Positions 12,036-24,970 of a stretch of 64,000 bases of DNA are shown in pieces. The position numbers were made by a program, and so were the translations under genes. Source of the stretch: Morchella semilibera. Lineage: Eukaryota > Ascomycota > Pezizomycetes > Pezizales > Morchellaceae. Location: positions 248,001-312,000 of the forward strand of contig WBVU01000010.1 of NCBI GenBank assembly GCA_009192285.1. Direction: 5' to 3'. Position 1 is the first letter of the stretch, and the number at the start of each line of letters is the position of its first letter. The notes below the pieces were generated by a model. That model had not been told where the DNA came from and ran no database searches. It saw only the letters and a program-made list of their open reading frames with translations.

Positions 12036-13857
12036 ATGACGACCCCCAAGATCACAGGCATGACGCCCAACACGTTCGCCTTCTCCCCTGCGCTTCTCGG
12101 CCAGTCGCCGGCCGCCCACCAGCTCCTCAGTAAGCACCGCTCGCCAGCACCCCTCCAGGCAGGCTTCAGCACCCCCGAAGCTATCGCGAGCATGGGGATC
12201 GGCCTGACTCCCAACGCTGCCGGAAACTTGGGTATCCCGCAGATCAGCATGAGCGGTATGAACCTGCCCCCGGACGAGAGCAAGAAGCGAGAGCTGGCGG
12301 AGATATTGCGGCTGCTGGCGTCGAAGCCGGGGAGGATCTCGGAGGAGGGGGTGGAGAGACTCGCGAAGCGGATGGGGTGCGTATATACGCTTCGGTGGTG
12401 GAGCTGTTGGCTGATATTCTCAAAGGCTAGAATGCTACAAAGATACAACAGTGCCTGGCGTGACCACAATGTCGCTCGCGGCGAAGATCTTCCTCCTTGA
12501 CATTGATTTCCGTGACTCCCAGATTCCCCGTGTCGCTCTCTCCTTTGCGAATACGGTGGGCCCGTCACAGGAGCTTGCTCACCTCGCGGACGCAATCTTG
12601 CACAAGAACCTCAGTCCGAGCCCGAAGGGGCACCCGCCACTCGTACCGCCCTCGCTGTCCGCGTTCGCGGATAACCTAAACCGCCTCGCAAAGACTGACC
12701 GCCTCAGCTCGCCCCCACACCTGAACTGCTTCACGGCAATAACGGGCCTCTACTCCTCTCTTTCCAAGATCTTTGCACACGAGTCCACAACCCTCGAGGG
12801 CGGCGCAGCAGCCGCAACATGCAAGGGCACCGGCCACCCGCGCATGCACGTGCGGTCAAAGGTCGGCCTCAGTATCGACTACTGGCAGGAGAACCGCTAC
12901 ACCAGCCCCCTCCCAAGCGATAGCTCCGACGAGGAATCGGACATAGACCCGAAGACCTACCGTGTCCTGATCGAGGTCGAGGAGCTCCCCACAGACTTCA
13001 ACCACATCAACCCAATAACCCCAGTCCGCACGTCCTCCGAGTGGGTCTCCGAGGAGATCAAGAAGCCCAGCGACTCCACCGACAACCTCTTTGGCGACTC
13101 GCCCGACTCCGACGTCACGGACTGGCTGGACCCGCCGCTCGAAGAGCTCCTCGAGACACCCATACCAGCGCGCTTCGTGGCAGTGCTGGACCCACCGCTC
13201 GCAATCCCCTTCGTCGACGAGCTCCACCTCTTCAACGCCCTCATGCTCCCGGCGCCGTCCGGGATAAGCGCAGGCACCCTCGAGGCACTCCTCTTCCCCG
13301 GGACCACCACCACCACCGTAGGCACATCGCTGGAGCGCACCCGCCGCGTCTTTGTCGGCGCGGACGACGACGAGACAATCCTACACCGGTACAAGCTGCA
13401 CACGGGCCACAAACCCGTCTACTCCCGCTTCATCCACGAAGTCCCCTTCTCGCACCCAAAGGAGCTCGTCGGCGTCTTCCAGATCCTGCGCCAGTTCGCC
13501 CTCGTCGGGACCCTCCTGCGCAGCTGTTTCGACCCCCTTGCCCCTGCGCCCGCGCCCGCGCCGGCGGAGGACGGACAGGACGACGACCTGGACGCGTTCA
13601 TGGGCGATGGGCCTGCGGAGGGGGATGCGCCGCTGAAGGTTGATGTCTCGCTTGTCAGTAACCAGGAGGGGGGCTTCTGCGTGGGCGTGATTTATCCGTC
13701 TGGGGGCGGGCTGACGAGCTTTGGGGTCGAGGTGGGCAGGAATGCGGAGGTGAGGGTGGTGGGGGATGTGGATGCGGGGGGTGCGGAGAAGGCTGTGGTG
13801 GTCAGTGAGGACTTGGGTATCGTGGTGGAGTGGATCAGGAGGGCTGCGGGTAGGTAG
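12036..13857 (+). CDS. MED1: Mediator subunit 1 (fungal Med1)
   Basis: Med1 belongs to the middle module of Mediator, which links gene-specific activators to RNA polymerase II. Exon 1 is 12036-12376. A 49-nt intron (GTGCGT...AAAG, with a CTGAT-type branch site) ends at 12425. Exon 2 is 12426-13857, giving 590 residues. The join restores the family segment KPGRISEEGVERLAKRMGLECYKDTT, followed by MSLAAKIFLLDIDF and SQIPRVALSFA, the start of the Med1 domain. The N-terminal 80 residues are proline-, serine- and alanine-rich. The C-terminal part keeps the pattern of a beta-rich fold (YKLHTGHKPVYSRFIHEVPFSHPKEL) with an acidic loop near residue 515. The gene is very GC-rich with strong C/G third-position bias, unlike TOM70. 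The assignment rests on the N-terminal signature and is fairly secure. Confidence 0.85.
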
Positions 13858-16677
13858 GCTTTTCTTTGAAGAGGGGGTTAATGTAGCTAGTGGCGTTAAG
13901 TAGTCTTTTTTGCTTGTGTAATGAGAAACGGTTCCTAACAAGTGATATTGGGATTTCGTGGGTGAGTGATAGTTCGTGATTGGAATTCAAGTTGGCCATG
14001 ACCTGAGACAATGGAATCCGAAACCCAATCCGCACTGTCACACTAGACCCTATCATCGCGAAATGAAATGTGAGAACGGCTTTACAGTACTCTATATGCT
14101 TAAAACCATCCATCTATCCCCACAACCGTTCCAGCCTAGCACCCACGATCGTATCAATAAATGCCGACCATGTACAGCCCCGCTCGATCGAAAAGTCCCC
14201 GGGTCAAAAGTACGAGGGTGTTTCTTCTACTTCCCAATTCTCCCATTACTGTGAAGCTTCATTACGGCCATACCAATCAACCCTTGGGTATGCACAGGAG
14301 AAATGGTTGTTGGTGGGTCGAATCAATAAACAGATGCAATGTAGTAAGGACTTTCCGGACATGGCTGCATCTACATATACCTACTACGTACATAGCCTGA
14401 TTGTATCCGAGCACGCCCGCCGTAGCTAAGTTGGTGTAGGGTGTAGGGTGTAAGGCGGGGTATCGGGGTATCAGGTTCTAACCGTAAGGTATACCCTGAA
14501 TTTTGCACCTGTGGATTTTCTGCTTGGGTTGTGGTTGGCAAATCATATTTGTGGAGGCCCTAGCTAGCCAACGCCACCACTTGTGTTGCGGAGTGGCTGG
14601 GCCTGGGGGGATATGGGGCAGTGCTGGTAGCTCTGGATTATGTCAGATACTACGTGAATTCCGGATTCTGCCTGACATACTGTGTCGAAATCATTGGGCA
14701 TTCCGGTGCTTACTCAACACGTACGGGTTGGTGCCCGAGTGATATTGTATGATTCAAATGTTTGACAAATGGATTTGTTTCTCAAGTACGAAAGGTGTCT
14801 CTGACTTTTTTTGCATGGGTTATGTTTTCTCTAACAATGGCTGGGATCCTGCTATGAGGGTGTTTTCACACTGGTTGGATCTTTGGAATCGGGTCCCAGT
14901 ATTGTACTCCCCTACACGCATTTCCCATACCACATACTGGCTGGGCTTCTGAGACACTATACTATCAGGGAAGATCATGGGCTGGGTCTAATTTCGCTGA
15001 TTGTGACTATGGGGTGTGTGGCTGTGGCCTGTGTGGCGGGTCACAGGGGGATCTAAAAGGAGGGGACGTAAAGAGAGAGCTAGACTTGAAGTAGAGAAAG
15101 CTTAAATGCCTTTTTTGGGAGGATACTCGCATAGATGACCAGCTGTTCAGATCACCCATAGGCACAATCCAATTCCATTAGATGGAACCAGCACGTGCAC
15201 TCCCTGTATGTCTCTTGGCTAGTACCAATCAGTACACAGCATACGGCACATGTCATAGTTGCATGCATACAAAATTGACCGAGTGATCACCCCTGATCGA
15301 GAACACGATACTTGAAATGTTGACAGATGCTCGGACCTACGTCATTTCGAGTGTTACTCTGAGTACAGTATCATGTATAGTGATAATGCCCATGTGCTCT
15401 CTCGTATATTGCGGGTATATATCATGTCATGCGGGACCCCGCATGGACTCACGCATGCTGGGACATCAAACAGAGTAAATTGCGGGGAAGGTACGGAGAC
15501 CTTCCTATCGTCACAACTGAACAACCCTCGATAGCCGCCGATGAAGTTGCTTTGGAGCCCCACTACGCAGTCCTAATGGGTTTCATATGTCTGGAGAGCC
15601 TCTGTAAGGTTTATGCGGCCTTGTGTATCAACGGTATTGTGTGCGGGGAGTAGATTACTCTGCTCCTTTCTCGTGGTCCCTTGGTTGCCAACGGATTCCC
15701 CTTGAGAACGATTGCACGATGTGTCTTCTATGCTTTGTGCTGGCTGCATCCCAGACAATTGACTAGTGACTCGGTTTCAAGATATGCAATTTGCCGATAT
15801 GCGAATGCCCATGGCTTCGCGATAACAAACTACCGTCCCTAAATGCGTGACATTTACATCCAACACGTCAGTTGGTGCAGCCGATTTGGACAGACATCGA
15901 TTGCAGCTACTTCAATTGGAAGGGCCAGGAACCAGGGTTAAACAGCAAAAAAAGAAAGGGTCCGGCGATGAATCTGAATTGTGAGCGTCGATCGTAGATG
16001 TAGGTACATGTAGGTACCTAGATAGTTATGTAGATAAGAAGTTGGTGTGGTGGTGGTGCTGCTGCTGATAAAGGTAAACCCAACGTTAGAGCTTGTACCC
16101 AGAAGAGGGGGAAATGTGGGGTAATTGATGTTTGAGCCTCATAGTGGCCCGTTTACTAGTCGGGGATGTTTAAAATACATCCGTGCGGGCTGCCACCTGC
16201 AGGCTGCTCCGCTCTGACAGGTTTTTGTTCTGCCATCCGCTCCTCCTTTTCGGGAGTTTCCGGAAGCTTCCATCAACGGTACCCTAGCAACGGTATCTCC
16301 CTTGATAAGTAGAGCAAGATCCCGATAGGCGAATGCAATCTTGCATCGGAAAATAACCGAGACCTTATTTTATTTATAACGCTGCCGCTAACATTGTCAC
16401 TGTCTACTGCTTGGATCACATATTGGGAGAAGATGAAGACAAAATCTAATAGGAATCTAACCGCATGATTCATTTATCAATGCACCCCCAAGGGTTGGGA
16501 AGGTTAAAACCGTCTAATCGAACATTGGATCGACAAAACAGGAAAGGTACAGTTGTGCCCACCTTTACCCAAGTGTAAAAGTCAAAAAAAAGAGACGTAA
16601 AAAAGAAACCTAAAAAAGAAACCCGAACCAATTCCACCCATCCCACCAACGTAAAAAGAGACTAAAAAATTAATACC
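13858..16677. other. Intergenic, no gene seen
   Basis: This 2.8 kb spacer lies between MED1 and the 3' end of the glutamine synthetase gene. It includes a short tandem GTGTAGG array near 14436-14450 and one TACATGTA near 16006. Open frames up to 119 codons show no recognisable motifs and no splice-consistent extension. Confidence 0.5.
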
Positions 16678-18122
16678 TTACTCCGAGTCGAGACCACCGC
16701 AGATGGTCTCGATCATAATACCAGTGATCTGGTAAGGGCAAGCGTTGGAGGCAGGGCGGCGATCCTCGAAGTATCCGTAACCCTCCTTGGCACAAGACCT
16801 GGGAATACGGATTGAGGAACCACGATCAGCAACACCATATGAGAAGCTGTCGATTGAGCCAGTCTCGTGTCTGCCAGTAAGACGGAGGGTGTTGTCGTCT
16901 CCGTAGACAGCAATGTGCTCCTTGTGACGCTTGGCGAGCTTCTGGATGGCCTCCTCGATGTACTTCATTCCTCCCTCTTTCCTCATCGCCTCAGTAGAAA
17001 CGTTGGTGTGAAGACCAGAGCCGTTCCAGTCACCACTATACAATATTAGACACAAGCTATAACCATGTGATGAACCCGAGATACTTACGGGATGGGCTTA
17101 GGGTGGAAAGAGATCTTAACACCGAACTCCTCAGCAACGCGCTGAAGGAGGTAACGGGACAACCACAAATGGTCACCCACTATGCGAAGTCAGTAGAGGT
17201 TCTTGGTAGTAAAGGAATTTTTGATATACTGACTTTCAATACCCTCGCAAGGTCCAACCTGGAACTCCCACTGGGATGGGAGGACCTCGGCGTTGATACC
17301 AGAGATCTTAATTCCAGCGTACAAGCAGGCACGGTAGTGGGCCTCGACAATGTCACGGCAGTAGACCTTTCCAGTACCAACACCACAGTAGTAAGGACCC
17401 TGAGGACCGGGGAAACCACCCTTGGGCCACCCGTAAGGTTGACCGTACTCGTCAAAGAGGGTGTACTCCTGCTCAAGACCGAACCAGGGCTTCTGGTCCT
17501 TGTGGGCCTCCATGAGCTTGGCGCACTCGTGGCGGTAGTTGAACTTGTTTGGTGCACCGTCGGCGTTCCAGCACTCAGCCAAGACGAGGATGTTGTCGCC
17601 ACCACGGAACGGATCGGGGAAGATGGCGACAGGGCGGAGGTAGACATCAGAGTCTTCACCAGGAGCCTGGCCGGTGGAAGATCCATCGAAGTTCCATTCT
17701 GGGAGGTCTTCGAGAGAGGTAACCTTCTTGGTGACAGTCTAAAGAAAGTTAATAATATGAAAATATAGTTTGTGTTTTGAAGGCGGAATTTGGTGTTGTT
17801 GAGGAATTGATGTCGCGTGTAGTGGGGGCGGGGTATTGCTATTTCGATAAGGAAGGATTACAAACCTTGGTTTTGCTCCTCACTCCGTTAGATCCGTCAA
17901 TCCAGATATACTCGGCTTGTATGCTGCCCTTCTGGTCGAGATTGAGGTATTTGAGAAGCTGCAGATAAAAAAGTTTAGTTTTTGTTTTAATTTAAGTAGT
18001 TTAAACATGAAATTACTGACGTTGGCGGTGTTAGAGATAACCGTTGATTCAGCCTACCAAGAGAAAAAAATGTTAGCGATTTGCTTTAAAGGCTTCGGGT
18101 GATATGGAAGGGCGCTGACCAT
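16678..18122 (-). CDS. Glutamine synthetase
   Basis: Eukaryotic type II glutamine synthetase makes glutamine from glutamate, ammonia and ATP in the cytosol and is central to nitrogen assimilation. There are six exons in transcript order: 18120-18122 (ATG only), 18021-18053, 17866-17958, 17234-17738, 17089-17179 and 16678-17035. They sum to 360 residues, the normal length. Signature parts include [122 protein letters not shown], the nucleotide-binding RLTGRHET, and RGSSIRIPR. All expected active-site segments are present. The 3-nt first exon is supported by a following intron with GCTAAC branch site and TAG acceptor, and gives the start [14 protein letters not shown]-rich sequence with a TATATAA element lies upstream at about 18250-18260. 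Confidence 0.96.
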
Positions 18123-21100
18123 TTTGAGAATGTGTTGAGGGTATCTGAGAACGAAACGAAGAAAAGATATGAAGGAGAAAGATGTAGAGGTTGGAAGCTA
18201 TGAGCTTGGAGTGAATGATGAAGTAGGAAGAAGAAGGAGCGGGGGAGCGGAATATATAAAGCAGAAAATGGATGGGTGGAGAGAGAATAGAGGAAAGGTT
18301 TGGTGGCAGGGGACCGAGATGCCGTGGAAGTTTACACCCACACTGAAGCAGGGGCACGGTTTGTTGGTTGCGTGTGTGCGGGAAAAAAAGCAACTTTCTT
18401 TTTTTGAGAGAACCCTCGTGCTAACTGTGAGTGGGGGATAGAACACCACACTACGATAAGATTGAAAGACACAGGGGTTTTGAGGCTTGCTGAAGAGCCT
18501 GCATGAAGCATCTCTGATACAAATTTATCCGAATGCAGTTTTTTTGGAAAGAAGAGTACATTATTGGGCATAATTATAGCTGAACTCTTCAAAGGTCGTA
18601 TTTACAGTTCGTGTCTATCAATCCAACATACCTCGTCCCACGGCAGTTAGAACACCTAGCAGTTACGCGTATTACTCCATGTATCTCCTGCCTGCTTCAC
18701 TACTATCCTCGCCTTCGAACCTAGAGCCCTGCCTGATGTTGTCCCACGTGAGTTATTATTTTTTTCTCCCCTGCAACACTTCACATAAAAGTAATCGCTA
18801 GATGGCGATCAAGACCTCTCTACAGCGTATTCGATTATTATCGATCACTTTAGGAGACCGTTATGTAGCCTCGAAGAAAAAGGAAAATTTTACGTTTCAT
18901 GAAGAAAAAATCGTGGGTGAAAAACTTTCAAATGGAATTGGTTCTCCATGTCATAAACTTGACGTCCTTGTTTAAACCCAGGTTCATGATTTTAAGATCT
19001 AGCCGAATAAGGATCTTGCCTGTAGCCTTCGTGGCGGGCGTGGAGGTGGTACCCTCCTTCATCAACCATTCCAGACCTCCCCATCACACTTTTACAAAAC
19101 CCCTCTCTCTTTCTGCAGCCCCGCCATGCAGGGAGTGTTTGGCACAGTCAGGCCGATAGCGAGACGAGGTGTCCCCCATTCTGCCAGAAGGTCGTCTTAT
19201 CAGTTGCAACCTCTTCGGTGTCTGTGTGTAACCGATAAGCCATCTGTAAGTTCATACCTGGAAAAGACGATAAATAACATAAAATACAAACGTAAAAAAT
19301 GGTTTGCGGTTGTCATGTAGACCTTTAAAGGGTCAATAGTTCATCCAGACTCCCTAAAAATACCTAGTGGGGGGGGGGGTATTTCTGGACAAACATTTGA
19401 CATAGGAACCCTTTATGCCTAGCTTCCTCAAGTCTCGTGGCCAGCCTCACAACTTCCCTAGGGCCTTCCAGAAGCTTGAGTTTTGCCGGTGCGGCCACCG
19501 TCCTATGATAGCTACCACCGCTCTCCGTTACCCCTGAACGAGACCCATTTGTTGGGGGCCGAATGGCCAATAGAAACGAATCTATTACGGCATCATTTCT
19601 GGGCAGTCTGGGAGCTCGTACCTGCGCCGTAGCTGTTCGGCAAAGAGCATAGAGAACATAGAGGTTCGTTTTCTTACCGGGTAAAACCTTTTGAAAGGTA
19701 AATTTACGAGGTCCAAAGAGCCATGACTCATGGGATCAATGGAATTTACATATCAAGGTACCTAACTAACATGTTTCAAAGCTTCACGATATCATGGACA
19801 AAATACAGAGGGGCTGGAAATTGGAATGCTGACAACCAGCCAGCGACCACCGCGCATAATCAGACAGAAGCCAATCTTCTCCTTAATCGTGCAGTCAGCC
19901 ATTTCGGATCTCGGGGGATCTCTCCGCTACGACCTCGAGCTCAGCTCCTGACGATAGGTATCTTTACTTAGAACACACACGAGGGTTTTTTTTGCCAACA
20001 CTTCGCCGGCTTGTGCTGTACACAGAAATAGATCGATTATCCGGCCCGTGTCTCGTCTACACATGCTGAGGCAGGAAGCATTTATTTGTTCTTTGACGTA
20101 CGGTGGGTTTACACGTTCGTTAGCGGTGCAAAGCGTCTATAGCCGGACGCGGATATGACGTAAAGAAGTCCTAAACTGAGACGTGGCCCTAAATCTATCG
20201 GACTTCGAGAACAAAGCTGCACAAAGAACACAAATTGTGCCCTTTCCAATGTGTAGTTCTGTGAAACTTTTTCAAAACGTTGTTTCCCATGATCCAACGT
20301 TTGAACTGCGCCTCGTACCTGCATGTGGCCAAGGAAGGCGGGATCTGATAAGAAAGCTGATAAGAAGCCGCACCTGACAGCTGAGGCAGTGAAACACTAA
20401 CTTTTGTTTTTCAATCCTTTGCTGCGATAGGTCCTGATCATGATATGAGCTCGGGGGGCATCGGGTCGGGATGGTGTGGCGCATCTCTCTCTGGGGTGGT
20501 AATGATTCTTCGAAAGCGAACCTACCCCGGGTGTTGCCTTTCGAACCACAGACTCAGACGATGGTTGCATAGATCGTATCTATTGGACGATTAGGACACA
20601 TGCACATGCAGCTTCTGGTGCCTAGCTCCCTCGCGCTTATGTATCCGATCAGAAGCTTATGTTGAGTTACTAATGGTGTTTTGTTTACTCTAGAGCTCAA
20701 AATAAAGTACTGTCACTGTTATTGAAAATCCGGTTCCTACACCTCAGTAACAGATCTCTTGCATGTGAGACTATCGGTACCGTAATAGCAAGTACTTGGT
20801 AGAGTGTCCATACACACATAATTTGGGTAGTGGATGATCATCGTTGCACAAGAGTTTCCATAATCCGGGCGCTCCCGATCACGATTCGGCTCCCCCACGC
20901 TGCAACTCTCCACATAATGAACCAGTCAGCTGGGAAACCACTATGACGGTGGCTACGTTCTCAACCAGCCCTATGCTATGCATTCTATTTTTTCAAAATC
21001 TGTTTACATACACACCGTCAACTAACTCCGATTGTTTTGATCGATTAGGTACGTACCTAGTCTAGGGTACGTCCTGCAGTGATGTGAAAATTTATTTCCA

Positions 21101-24100
21101 CGTTTTTTCCCATCCAAGACTTGCGGGGAATACTTTGTGGCCTTTTCATCATGGCAGAACGATTCTAATCATATCAGGTATTTTGCTTTTGTTTTCCTGG
21201 GATCCGTGGAATCTTTTGTTTTTTCTTGACGATCTTACGTACTTCGGGTTGTATTCCCCGAAAACTCAAAAGAAATACTAATTTAAACTACGAGATCTTT
21301 TCATGTGTGTTCGATCTTGATCGTTGATCACGAAGGTAAAGTTTTTTCGTTGAGAAATCCCAACTACCTACTAGATGTTTCGTATTACTCTTGTTTATAC
21401 GTGATGAAGGAGCTCTCCGACGGTTCGATCTGAAGGTTGGAGTAACACCAGATAGTTACATACACAAGGCAGCTACGGCTGGCGATTAATGGACAAAGCG
21501 AGTTTAAAAGCAACGATACTCTGCGCCACCGGCCGGCAGTGTGTTTTGCGTATTTCCACCACATCATTCAGGAACGGACGTTCGTCCTTCCAATAGGAAA
21601 GCTACCATCAAAGACGATTAAGGGTTAGCTCCGCCTGGATGGGGGCTCGTGTGGGGATGCAAGGGTCCAGCTTTGTCACATCAGAATTGTTGACTACTAA
21701 TTAAACCACTGTTTATCATGAGTTACTTTCGCTTTAGACATGACGGTATTCCTTCCGGGAGCAAATGTCTTACAGGCCTCTCATACAAACAGCTAGACCC
21801 CTCTCACGTGCCGGGGGATGGGGGTAACGTCGGGACTCTCTTTTTCTCTCGGGGAAAGAGATATGTTTAGCAACGAAGTACAAGCGATACTATAATACCT
21901 CTTTGCACTATTGATTTTTTTTGTTTCGTTTTCGCCGTTCAGATCTCTTTTGGAGGAGATCACTAATAAGACGTGTATTGTAAACTCCGTGCCCCTTGAA
22001 TAAGTTAAGCCCCGAGTAAATTATACCTTGAACTTAAACGCTGACACTTTCTAAACTTAGGTCTCGGGGGCGCGCTTTATAGTTCCCGTAGATCATCCTT
22101 CAGACGTTTTTGGCGGGCACGCTAGCCCGCCAGCGAGAGGCGTTCGAAGTGTATTTTTTTTTGGCGTTGTTTAGTCCTAGAATCTTGAACGTCCGCATCG
22201 GCTTGAAGAAACCTTAAGACTTGGCCCCCTCTCCCCTTGGGTAGCTATATATGGGGGAAGCATATGATTATAAACCCCGAACGAGTGACTGGGCGTGCAC
22301 ATGCGCGCATGTCTTGCTTACTTGCTTAAGCGACGTTGGAATAACGTATGGAGTAGTTACCCGCACCCTGGCCGAGTTTCCGGGTTTCCGGGTGATATCA
22401 TCGCCAGAAGATATGTGATTTCCTTAGTCTACCCCGGGTATGGCGTCAAAAGAAGTTGTTGGGCCTCTTTGATATTGGTAATGTATTTTTTCTTCTTCTT
22501 CCTCGGTCCGAAATGGGACTTTGTCGTGGGCCGGGTTCAGTCGGCGGTTGGACTAGGCTTACATACAGACATACGGACGAGGTAATGATGCGCGTGTCCA
22601 GGAAGTGAATTGCACAATGTGCGGTGCATAAGCGCGCACTAGGTATTTACTCGAGTTTTTGAGGCCTCAAACCTCCACGGATATTACTGTGGATGCAGTT
22701 TTACAGGAAATCGGTGCCTACAAATTGTACCTACCTACTCTGGAGCAGTCAGAACCTTTGCAGACAGACACTGTGGTCCTGTTCTCCCAATTGGCAAGGG
22801 AAGGGATCGAAGGGGGAATGGAGGCACCAATGACCGGCCGGTAAATCAAAGAAGACATAGAGAGGGGTATGTGTGTATGTGTGTGTGCGGTGGCTTGTGT
22901 TATGCACTGTCACTGACACTTGCCACTAACTAACTACATACATAAAGAATCCTTCCTGGCGAGTTTTTTTTTTCCACGAGCTAACGGTTGCGGCTGCTAT
23001 GGCCGAGGACAGGATAGCTAACATGTACTCTAAGTAGTTAGGCATGGAGTGCGATCCTCCTTTCGATAAAACCTCCACCTCTTCAGCTTCAGGTGAGTCA
23101 CGGGCTCGCGAGGTATTTAGCTATTACCCGTGCTCTGCTGGGTATATACCTGGTTGTAGATAAATGTAGAACATCCAGTCACTCTACTCTACATGTGGTA
23201 CTCATGGGCGGCCTCCAAACCAGCTAACATTGAGGTCATGATCACTACCCAGGGCGTCCAGTCCTACTTAGTCGGCCTGTCTACTATCAACATACTCTGG
23301 TTCAACCCGAGTTATATACTTGATCTGCCGGGTATTTAGATAATCATTGATAACTACAAGTATCGTCAGTGCGCATACTGAGATCAAAAAGTGCAAAACC
23401 GGCTCCCCCCCCTGCAAGCCACCCACCCACTCTAACCCCGGTGGGAAACACCACACACGCACATAGCGCATCCGCCAGACCCCCTGCATGGTGGGGTCGG
23501 GGGATCGGGGGTCAGATCGCCGCCGGACACACACACCACAGGTCGCCGCCGCGGGTCTAATTTTTAGTTATGGCCCGTAGGTGGTGTTTAATTATAGTCC
23601 TCGGGCGGCGATGAGAAACATATCTGTTTAAACCCCATGCATTGCTGCGGTGGTATGTATTCAGCGGCGAGTGGGGGTGCTGATTAATTTGTGACGTTGC
23701 GCTCGTTGAGACCGCGCGCGCTATTTCGTTTGCGGTACTTTTTTTTTTCTTTTTTTGTCGATGGAAAGGATCGCTTCGACAGGTTTTTTTTTTGGTTGCT
23801 GCTGGTGGATTGGTAGAGTATGTAATCTTAGATAACTGACGTATAATACCAACTCTCTCCCTCTCTCCCTCCCTCTCTCACTTCTCTCGTGATGGGGGCG
23901 TGTGTGTATGTAGCGGTACCGCTGGTCTATATATAGTTGTGGAAAGGGGAGTTGGTTTATATATGTATTTAGTACAGAAGTTGCGCACCTTGCTTGTTTA
24001 TTGGTAATAATAGCTATATAAATACATAAAATACAAACGAATAGGATATGACAATTCAAACTTAAGAGAGATTGCCATCTTGATATGAAGAATATACATG

Positions 24101-24229
24101 CAAATGACCAATATATATATATATAATAAACAAAATAACAAAATATACAGAGCAATATAAGGGGAAACCCTAGATCCAATCTTGAGATTATAAAATAAAC
24201 CCCTACTCCCCCAAGTCCTCAAGCAGCTC
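18123..24229. other. 6 kb gene-free region
   Basis: The first 400 bp is the glutamine synthetase promoter and leader. The rest of this long stretch shows only short open frames in all six frames, none with recognisable domains or good splice partners. Decayed repeats are likely, but I could not identify a family. C/T-rich microsatellite sequence occurs near 23858-23888, and AT repeats near 24108-24124. Confidence 0.5.
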
Positions 24230-24916
24230 TCACATCGGCCTACCATACTCCCCGTCGCCATCATCCCCGCCCGTCTCCTCATCTCCACCACCGCCGCCCT
24301 CAACCTCCATCATCTCCCTCGCCTCCTCCATCTCTTCACAGACCCTCGTCTCTGCAACTACTACATCCCACCCCCAGTGCCTCCTCTCCACCCCCACCAC
24401 AGCCTGCACCCACCGCCTCTCCACCACGGGCTGCTCCCACCCCCTCCCAATCCTACACCTCCTACCCACGGCCGCCACCGGCAGTGTCAACACCCACCCC
24501 TCGCGCTCCCACCCCCCCGCCACACCCTGCCCATGCGTGGACCCCACGTGCGCCAGCACTTCGCTGATCCCGCATGCGGGGAGACCGCGGCATAAGCGGC
24601 AGCGGAAGCGCGCCGGCCGCCGTCCGGAGAAGTACCGCGAGAGACCGTCGCCGCCGATGGTGCACAGGCGTGCGGCGGTGCCCAGCGTCAGTGTTGGGGG
24701 GCCGCGGATACGAGCGTACGTGAGTGCTTGCAGGGTGAAGGAGGCTTCGGTGCCGGATGTGCAGCTGGCGCCGTGCACGGTGATGAAGTTACTGATGTGG
24801 CGTGAGAGGAGGGCGAGGGTGAGGGTGTTGATGGGGGCTGGGGGGGCGGCGGGGGCGGGGGCGGGGGCGGGGATAGGGCTGGCCGGGGGGGTGGGGGGGA
24901 CGGTTATGGTCGGCAT
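24230..24916 (-). CDS. Orphan protein with C2H2-like motif
   Basis: This is an uninterrupted 228-codon frame, starting MPTITVPPTPPAS. A more upstream in-frame ATG at 24970 would add 18 residues. The N-terminus is a proline/alanine tract. The middle is compositionally normal and includes RHISNFITVHGASCTSGTEASFTLQALTYARIRGP in consecutive stretches. It also holds a C-X2-C-X13-H-X4-H arrangement within CRLCRGLPACGISEVLAHVG and the following residues, which could bind zinc. The C-terminus is acidic and glycine-rich, ending EYGRPM. Strong GC content sets it apart from the AT-rich sequence on both sides, which supports it being a gene. I do not recognise a family. A chance GC-rich frame cannot be excluded, because the opposite strand is also open over part of this span. 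Confidence 0.5.
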   Translation of the reverse strand: MPTITVPPTPPASPIPAPAPAPAAPPAPINTLTLALLSRHISNFITVHGASCTSGTEASFTLQALTYARIRGPPTLTLGTAARLCTIGGDGLSRYFSGRRPARFRCRLCRGLPACGISEVLAHVGSTHGQGVAGGWEREGWVLTLPVAAVGRRCRIGRGWEQPVVERRWVQAVVGVERRHWGWDVVVAETRVCEEMEEAREMMEVEGGGGGDEETGGDDGDGEYGRPM

Positions 24917-24970
24917 TTTGTGTGGTGTTTTTGGTGTGTATGACTTGATCTCTCGGAGAGGGAGATCCAA

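Noticed and set aside
18600-24200. LTR retrotransposon remnants
   Set aside because: I looked for paired terminal repeats and for polymerase or capsid motifs and found none I could support. Any such fossil is too decayed to name.
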